Assembly: GCA_024279075.1 (NCBI GenBank)
Contig: JAJRRX010000244.1
Span: 1-19,081 of the forward strand
Source of the DNA: Alphaproteobacteria bacterium
GTDB taxonomy: Bacteria > Pseudomonadota > Alphaproteobacteria > Rhodobacterales > Rhodobacteraceae
Length of the DNA stretch: 19,081 nt
Reading direction: 5' to 3'
Shown: piece after piece, positions 13,831-19,081 of the stretch
How positions within the stretch are numbered: the stretch's first letter is position 1
Layout of the letters: every line of letters begins with the position of its first letter
Position numbers and translations under genes: made by a program
Notes under the pieces: generated by a model
The model's input: only the letters and a program-made list of their open reading frames with translations
What the model was told of the DNA's origin: nothing
Databases searched by the model: none

Positions 13831-15378
13831 TCATAGCAGCCACTCAATCGGCAACAAGCCTAGAATGACAATGGAAACCTGCTGAAACCATGTCGCGCCC
13901 GGCTCTTCCTGATAAATAGTCATATCTCCATTTTCATGCGGTTCACGCCATATCAGTTTACTTCTGGGGGTAAGCATGGGTTGGTAACTCGCCGTTCGTA
14001 TAGGGCCGTCAAAACGCGCGCTCACTTGGCGCGCCATTGTCGGGCTTTCGATCAGAAGCCCCATTTCGCAATTCAGCGCGGCGGATCGAGGGTCAAAGTT
14101 GAACGACCCTATAAAAACCCGCTCATTATCCATGGCAAAGGTTTTGGCGTGCAGGCTGGCGCCAAAAAGCCCAAGCGGCAGGCCTTGCTGGCTGGCCTCT
14201 AAAGCCGCGCTACGCAGTTTTAGCTCATAAAGGCTGATCCCCGCTTCCAGCAATTCGCGGCGGTATTTTGTATAACCGGCATGCACCATCAAAACATCGG
14301 TGGTGTTCATCGCGTTGGTTAAAACGCGCACCTCTATGCCTGCCTCTGCGATATCGGCAAGCAAAGACGTGCCTTCTTGGCCCGGCACAAAATAGGCAGA
14401 AACCAGATCAAGGCTGGCTTTCACATCCCCTAGAATCTGGGCAAGACGGGTGATCATCAGCTGCTCTTGTGTCGCTATGCCAAGCCCTTTTACGGGGTTA
14501 TCCGCCACCAGTTGCACATCGGTCCATTCAAGCTGCAGCCGCCCTTTGGAATATTCAGTGGCGCTATCACTTACTTTTTGCAGAAATTCGGTTGCAATCG
14601 CACTGCTTAAAACGGCGCGCGCGCGGGCTTTGAAAGCTTCGATATTGCCAGCGCCCTGAATGATGGTTTCAACCGCAAAAACCGATTGGCTATTCCAGTA
14701 TTGGTCAAACAGTAAAGCCGTTTCTGGCACCACAAAGCCAGCGGCCAATACATCTATATCAACATAAAAATCCTCGGCCCCTAACTGGAAATATTCGTCG
14801 CCAATATTGCGCCCGCCAATGATCGCCACCGCGCCGTCAACGATCAAAGATTTATTGTGCATGCGGCGGTTCATGCGAAAAAAGTCAAAGGTATAGCCAA
14901 GCAGCTTGGGGCTGCGCACCGTTGACGGGTTAAAAAGCCGAATTTCAAAACCTTGTTGCGCATTGAGCGCGGCCATAAAATCATCAAGCCCCGGCACACC
15001 GTTATCATCCAACAGCAAGCGCACACGCACACCGCGCTCGGTGGCCTTGAGCAAGGCCTCTAGCAGCAATATGCCAGAGGTATCATCGTGCTAAATATAG
15101 TATTGCGCATCAATAGAATGCTCGGCCGCCTTAATAAGCGCCAGCCGGCTGGCGAGGGCATCATGGCCACTAAGCAACCCGAAAACGCCCGATTTTCCGG
15201 GGTAGGCCGCGTTTTCTTCCCTGACAGCGCCCCCCAGCCGTGTGTTTGCGCTGGCAGGCATGGCCTGACTATAGGGCCGCGCAGAAATATCGGGCAGCCC
15301 AAACAGCAGCCGCGCGATAACCACAGCGGCGGTTGCCAGCGCAATACCTATGAAAACAAACTTGGCTAGTCGCTTCAT
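13831..15378 (-). pseudogene. Phospholipase D / cardiolipin-synthase-like gene interrupted by one in-frame TAG
   Basis: The minus-strand frame of 515 codons encodes a membrane-anchored PLD-superfamily protein: an N-terminal anchor (residues about 4-27, after MKRLAK), then two HKD motifs, HNKSLIVD (174-181) and HAKTFAMD (410-417), followed by GGRNIGDEYF and GSFNFDPRSA respectively. Such proteins (ClsC/YmdC-like) make cardiolipin or cleave phosphodiesters at the inner membrane. Codon 96 is TAG (plus 15091-15093) in the context AQYYI-stop-HDDTSG, where relatives have Trp (TGG): a single G-to-A change. The reading frame is otherwise open on both sides to the normal end (LLPIEWLL). The downstream part could start only at a TTG (15069) without a ribosome-binding site and would lack the anchor. 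Recent nonsense mutation, stop read-through or sequencing error are all possible. Confidence 0.85.
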
Positions 15379-15483
15379 AAGCTCCCCACTTTAATATGAT
15401 TTTTAACACGCAAATTTCTGCACCACACAGATTTTGGCACAGGCCTACACAAAGCGCAACGCTGGGGTTGGCGTGCTTGGGCG

Positions 15484-16410
15484 TTAAAGGCGCTTGAGCT
15501 CCGCGCTGGAGGGCGGGTTGCAGCCAGAGGTTTGGCAATTCAGCGCGGCGGCTTTGGCAGCGGTTGCCAGAAGGCGGCGAAGCTGAGGCTCATCTGCCCC
15601 TTTAAGCGCCGCGCGGGTCAAAAGCCCGGCCTCTGACAGCTGCGCCAACAGGGTGCCCATAAAGGTATCGCCCGCGCCCACGGCATCAATAAATGGTTCT
15701 GCCTTGGGGGCCGGAACGCTGAAATTACCGAGCGAGGTGAAGGCTCTAGCACCCTCAGCCCCCAGCGTGAGCACCAATAGCGGAAGGTCGTGCTTGGCGC
15801 GTAAATGCGTGGCGGCGGCTTCCAGCTCGCGCTTGGGGTCCAGCCAGCCAAGGTCTTCATCCGAAAGTTTCATCAAGTCGGTTTTGGGCAAAATCCATTC
15901 CAGCCGCGCCATGTATTTCCGGCGGTTTTTTATAAAATCAGGCCGGATGTTTGGGTCCAGCGCGGTAAACACCCCGCGTTTGTGCAGGGCACGATACATT
16001 TGCGCCCAAACATCGGCATCTTTGCCCGAGGTCAGCGCCAAAGAGCCAAGCTGAAACGCCGTGGCGCGCGACGGGATAATCCGGTTAAGCATCGTGGTGC
16101 TTACCTGCCGCTCAGCGGTTTTCTGGCGGTAAAACTGATAGCTCGGCTGGCCGTTTTTTAGGGAAACCAGCGCCAGCGAGGTCGGTGCTTTGCTGCGTGG
16201 GGCCAAGAGCTGCACGCCATCGGCCAGCAGATCCGCCGCCAAACGGTCGCCCATTTGGTCGGTTGAAACGGGGGTGAGGTAGCCCACCTTTTGCCCCTGC
16301 CGTGCCAGCGCTTTAGCAATGTTAAAGGGGCCTCCGCCCAGATTGGCGGTAAAGCGACCATCATCAGCTTCAATGAAGTCTATCAGGTTTTCACCGCCAA
16401 CAAGGATCAT
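15484..16410 (-). CDS. PfkB-family carbohydrate kinase (fructokinase-like)
   Basis: This 308-residue cytoplasmic protein is a ribokinase/PfkB-family sugar kinase. It has the N-terminal signature GGGPFNIAKALARQG (25-39), the DPNIRP motif (152-157) and the C-terminal signature DAVGAGDTFMG (242-252), where G245-A-G forms the anion hole and D248 is the catalytic base. Length is normal. The sequence resembles bacterial fructokinases, but the sugar cannot be fixed from sequence. The ATG at 16410 lies three bases after the DUF302 stop, so the two genes form a minus-strand operon. No terminator of good quality follows; a weak AACGC/GCGTT pairing is visible just downstream. Confidence 0.92.
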   Translation of the reverse strand: MILVGGENLIDFIEADDGRFTANLGGGPFNIAKALARQGQKVGYLTPVSTDQMGDRLAADLLADGVQLLAPRSKAPTSLALVSLKNGQPSYQFYRQKTAERQVSTTMLNRIIPSRATAFQLGSLALTSGKDADVWAQMYRALHKRGVFTALDPNIRPDFIKNRRKYMARLEWILPKTDLMKLSDEDLGWLDPKRELEAAATHLRAKHDLPLLVLTLGAEGARAFTSLGNFSVPAPKAEPFIDAVGAGDTFMGTLLAQLSEAGLLTRAALKGADEPQLRRLLATAAKAAALNCQTSGCNPPSSAELKRL

Positions 16411-16413
16411 GGG

Positions 16414-16818
16414 TTAGGCCAAGGAATTGGCAGCACGAGCAATTTTCTCACCCGCAGCAGCGCCAAGGCTGGCCAGCGTTTCGTCTTCGCCCAGCGATTG
16501 GAAGGTCATCATCGCCATTGGGTCAATAAAGCGCACGGTGCAGTTGCCGTCGCCATTTTCCTCAACCGTTACATTGCATGGCAGCATCAGGCCCACATCG
16601 GCGCGGGCTGAAAGCGCTTGGTGGGCAAGGCCGGGGTTGCAGGCGCCCAGTATCGAATAGGCCCGAAAATCAACATCGATTTTCTTTTTCAGCGTGGCTT
16701 TTACGTCAATCGTGGTCAGCACGCCAAAGCCCTCGGCGGCCAGTGCGGCGGTTACTTTTTCCACCACAGCGTCGTGGGCGCCAGCAACGGTGACGTCAAT
16801 GCTAAATGTGTCAGACAT
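16414..16818 (-). CDS. DUF302 domain protein
   Basis: This 134-residue soluble protein matches the DUF302 family, a small alpha/beta domain of unknown function. Family traits include the opening SIDVTVAGAHDAVVEKVTAAL helix, GFGVLTTIDVKATLKKK, the ILGACNPGLAHQAL block with C60, and LMLPCNV with C81; the paired cysteines are conserved in many relatives. The ATG at 16818 is preceded by AAGGAG at good spacing. A longer frame reaching back to 16968 would run into the ruvC start region with low-complexity sequence and is rejected. No signal peptide is seen in this copy. It is divergent from ruvC and shares its operon with the sugar kinase. Confidence 0.88.
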   Translation of the reverse strand: MSDTFSIDVTVAGAHDAVVEKVTAALAAEGFGVLTTIDVKATLKKKIDVDFRAYSILGACNPGLAHQALSARADVGLMLPCNVTVEENGDGNCTVRFIDPMAMMTFQSLGEDETLASLGAAAGEKIARAANSLA

Positions 16819-16920
16819 GGTCTGCTCCTTTATATGTTTACCCGCCAAAAGTAGGGCTTTGCGCGGGGTTTGCAAGGGGGCGAATTGTAACGGTGGCGCG
16901 GGGGAATTTGCTTGGCGTTT

Positions 16921-16935
16921 GTTCCCCTTTCGTGC
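16921..16935. promoter_or_regulatory. Candidate LexA (SOS) box upstream of ruvC
   Basis: GTTC-N7-GTGC at 16921-16935 differs by one base from the alphaproteobacterial LexA consensus GTTC-N7-GTTC. It ends 32 bases before the ruvC start, within the expected promoter region. ruv genes are DNA-damage-inducible in several bacteria. No clear -35/-10 pair could be fixed here. Confidence 0.35.
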
Positions 16936-16967
16936 TAAGGCTAACAAAACCATAAGGAATAGAGGCA

Positions 16968-17474
16968 ATGCGGGTGATCGGAATTGATCCGGGGCTAAGG
17001 CGCACCGGCTGGGGGGTGGTGGATGCTGTGGGCAGCAAAATCACCCATGTGGCCAACGGCGTGTGCGCCTCTGAGGGCGGCGACCTTTCGGAGCGTTTGC
17101 TCAGCCTTTTTATGCAGTTGGAAGATGTAATGCGCCGCTACCAGCCCGAAACGGCCGCGGTGGAGCATACCTTTGTGAATAAAGACGCGGCGGGCACGTT
17201 GAAGCTTGGCCAAGCCCGCGGCATATGCCTTTTGGTGCCCGCCAAAGCAGGGCTTGAGGTGGCGGAATATGCGCCAAACGCGGTGAAAAAGGTGGTGGTC
17301 GGGGTTGGCCATGCCGATAAAAAGCAGGTCGAGCATATGGTGCGGCTCCAGCTTCCGGGTATTAGTATTGCCAATGCGGATGCCTCGGATGCGCTTGCCA
17401 TTGCCCTGTGCCACACTCACCACGCGCGGTTTGCGGGCCGCCTGCAAAAAGCTATAGAAAAGGCCAGCGCATGA
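16968..17474 (+). CDS. ruvC: Crossover junction endodeoxyribonuclease RuvC
   Basis: RuvC is the dimeric nuclease that cuts Holliday junctions at the end of recombination. The 168-residue protein keeps the four acidic active-site residues at the same numbers as the E. coli enzyme: D7 in IGIDPGLRRTGWG, E66 in VEHTFVNKD, D138 and D141 in NADASDALAIALCH. The KLGQARG and YAPNAVKK segments are also typical. Length is normal for alphaproteobacteria. An AAGGAATAGAGG stretch precedes the ATG. Its stop overlaps the ruvA start by four bases (ATGA). Confidence 0.97.
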   Translation: MRVIGIDPGLRRTGWGVVDAVGSKITHVANGVCASEGGDLSERLLSLFMQLEDVMRRYQPETAAVEHTFVNKDAAGTLKLGQARGICLLVPAKAGLEVAEYAPNAVKKVVVGVGHADKKQVEHMVRLQLPGISIANADASDALAIALCHTHHARFAGRLQKAIEKASA

Positions 17475-18127
17475 TAGGGAAAATTTCAGGACGGCCTGAT
17501 TATATCGGCGCAGATCATGTGATGATTGATACCGGCGGCGTGGGCTACGTGGTTTACGTCTCCTCCCGCACGCTCGCCGCTATGCCGCCCCTCGGCGCGC
17601 CTATGGCGCTGTTCACCGAGCTTCTGGTGCGTGAAGACCTGCTCCAGCTTTTCGGCTTCCTGAGCATGGGCGAGCGCGAATGGCATCGGCTGCTGGTTAC
17701 GGTGCAGGGCGTGGGGGCCAAGGCGGCGCTGGCAATTATGGGCACCTTGGGCGCTGACGGCGTGAGCCGCGCCATTACGCTGGGCGACCAAACCGCGATA
17801 AAAGCCGCCCCCGGCGTGGGGCCAAAACTGGCGCAGCGTGTGGTGCTGGAGCTAAAAGACAAAGCGCATAAGGTGATGGCGATGGGCAGTGCGGCAACCA
17901 AGGTGGTCGATACCCCAAAGGCAGAAAGCCTCGCAAAACCAGACGAATACGAGGTGGTCGACACCACGCCGGACCTTGAGGGCAACGCCCAAGCCGACGC
18001 CCTTTCGGCATTGGTAAACCTTGGCTATGGCCACGGCGATGCGGCCACGGCGATAGCTCAAGCCGGCGAGGGTGAGGCGGGGGAAATTATCCGCAATGCC
18101 CTGCGTTTGCTGGCACCAAAGGGGTAG
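17471..18127 (+). CDS. ruvA: Holliday junction branch migration protein RuvA
   Basis: RuvA is the junction-binding partner that loads the RuvB motor. The 218-residue protein begins MIGKISGRPDYIG, the standard N-terminal OB-fold start; it then has LLVREDLLQLFGF, two helix-hairpin-helix motifs (GVGAKAALAIMGTLG and APGVGPKLAQRVVLELKDK) and a C-terminal three-helix domain (ADALSALVNLGYG) that contacts RuvB. The linker before that domain is acidic and variable, as usual. The start at 17471 overlaps the ruvC stop; an in-frame upstream ATG at 17408 lies inside ruvC and gives a nonconserved extension. Confidence 0.96.
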   Translation: MIGKISGRPDYIGADHVMIDTGGVGYVVYVSSRTLAAMPPLGAPMALFTELLVREDLLQLFGFLSMGEREWHRLLVTVQGVGAKAALAIMGTLGADGVSRAITLGDQTAIKAAPGVGPKLAQRVVLELKDKAHKVMAMGSAATKVVDTPKAESLAKPDEYEVVDTTPDLEGNAQADALSALVNLGYGHGDAATAIAQAGEGEAGEIIRNALRLLAPKG

Positions 18128-18130
18128 CGC

Positions 18131-19081
18131 ATGGAACCGGAACAAGATTTGCGCCCTGAAGAGCAGCCCGCTGACGCCGACCGCGCTTTGCGCCCGCAAG
18201 TGCTGGATGAATTTATCGGGCAGGCCGATGCGCGAGCGAACTTGGCCGTGTTTATCGAAAGCGCCAAGCGGCGTGGGCAGGCGATGGACCACACGCTGTT
18301 TTATGGCCCACCCGGCCTTGGCAAAACTACCCTCGCACAGATCATCAGCCGTGAACTCGGGGTGAATTTCCGCATGACCAGCGGGCCAGTTTTGGCCAAA
18401 GCGGGAGACCTCGCCGCGATTCTCACCAACCTTGATGAACGCGACGTGCTGTTTATTGATGAGATCCACCGAATGAACCCCGCCGTGGAGGAAATTCTCT
18501 ATCCGGCGCTGGAGGATTTCGAGCTGGATTTGGTGATCGGCGAAGGCCCCGCCGCCCGCACCGTGCGGATTGATCTGCAACCGTTCACGCTTGTCGGCGC
18601 GACCACGCGGCTGGGCCTGCTCACCACGCCCTTGCGCGACCGTTTCGGCATCCCCACGCGGCTAGAGTTTTACACCGTGGACGAACTTGTCCTCATCGTC
18701 ACCCGCGCCGCCCGCCTGATGAAAGCCGATGCCACCCCCAACGGCGCCATGGAAATTGCGCGGCGCGCCCGTGGCACCCCCCGCGTGGCAGGCCGCCTGC
18801 TGCGCCGCGTGGTTGATTTCGCCATCGTGCAGGGCAATGGCAAAGTGACCGAAGAGATCGCCAATATCGCGCTCACACGCCTCGGGGTCGATGATTTGGG
18901 CCTTGATGGCGCGGATCGCCGCTATCTGAGATTGCTGGCCGAAAACTACGGCGGCGGCCCCGTGGGGGTGGAAACAATTGCCGCAGCCCTTTCCGAGGCA
19001 AGGGATGCTATTGAGGAGGTCATCGAGCCGTTTTTGCTTCAGCAAGGGCTTATTCAACGCACCCCGCGCGGGCGGATGCTG
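18131..19081 (+). CDS. ruvB: Holliday junction branch migration ATPase RuvB (3' end outside window)
   Basis: RuvB is the hexameric AAA+ motor that drives branch migration with RuvA. The frame is open from the ATG at 18131 to the last base of the window, giving 317 residues; full-length alphaproteobacterial RuvB is about 340, so only the C-terminal tail is missing. Visible motifs: RPQVLDEFIGQ near the start, Walker A GPPGLGKTT (59-67), Walker B LFIDEIHR (107-114), sensor GATTRLG, arginine-finger region LRDRFG, and the winged-helix end (PFLLQQGLIQRTPRGRML). It follows the ruvA stop by three bases, completing a ruvC-ruvA-ruvB operon. Confidence 0.97.
   Translation, partial: MEPEQDLRPEEQPADADRALRPQVLDEFIGQADARANLAVFIESAKRRGQAMDHTLFYGPPGLGKTTLAQIISRELGVNFRMTSGPVLAKAGDLAAILTNLDERDVLFIDEIHRMNPAVEEILYPALEDFELDLVIGEGPAARTVRIDLQPFTLVGATTRLGLLTTPLRDRFGIPTRLEFYTVDELVLIVTRAARLMKADATPNGAMEIARRARGTPRVAGRLLRRVVDFAIVQGNGKVTEEIANIALTRLGVDDLGLDGADRRYLRLLAENYGGGPVGVETIAAALSEARDAIEEVIEPFLLQQGLIQRTPRGRML

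Noticed and set aside
17408..17470. Upstream ATG for ruvA inside ruvC
   Set aside because: The extension is not conserved; the ATG at 17471 gives the standard MIGKISG start and the usual overlap with ruvC.
1..19081. CRISPR array, tRNA/rRNA genes, insertion sequences, prophage or integrase
   Set aside because: No regularly spaced direct repeats, cloverleaf-like sequence, transposase or integrase motif was seen on either strand.

Overview
The window looks like the chromosome of an alphaproteobacterium, most likely a member of Rhodobacterales (Roseobacter group). This rests on the gene order (parvulin, argJ, mutT; ruvC, ruvA, ruvB), on protein wording typical of that group, and on a moderately high G+C content broken by A+T-rich gaps. 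It was judged by reading alone, with no database search.

Layout. (1) Positions 62-2631 are a tight plus-strand housekeeping run: an exported parvulin-type prolyl isomerase, ArgJ of arginine synthesis, and a MutT-type Nudix hydrolase. (2) Positions 2632-3123 are an A+T-rich gap between convergent genes with no recognisable gene. (3) Positions 3124-13010 look like one functional block: an amidase-signature hydrolase on the minus strand, then on the plus strand two choline-kinase-like phosphotransferases, a DeoR/GlpR-type regulator, and an Opp/Dpp-type ABC importer (Tat-exported binding protein, two permeases, one fused double ATPase). (4) Positions 13011-15378 hold two broken minus-strand genes: a Fic-family remnant and a phospholipase D/cardiolipin-synthase-like gene cut by an in-frame TAG. 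(5) Positions 15484-16818 carry a PfkB-family sugar kinase and a DUF302 protein in a minus-strand pair. (6) Positions 16968-19081 carry the ruvCAB Holliday-junction operon; ruvB runs off the window.

How the central block may work (inference): the binding protein and permeases import a peptide-like or amino-alcohol-like compound, the amidase cuts an amide bond, one or both kinases phosphorylate the product, and the DeoR-type repressor senses a phosphorylated intermediate. Two features make the block unusual. In the fused ATPase, nearly every catalytic residue of the first nucleotide-binding domain is replaced and the signature motif of the second is altered. These changes fall in the same composite ATP site, leaving the other site intact. 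The two adjacent kinases each carry a different substitution in the catalytic loop. Several perfect inverted repeats sit over predicted promoters in this block and are candidate operators.

No tRNA, rRNA, CRISPR array, insertion sequence or integrase was seen.
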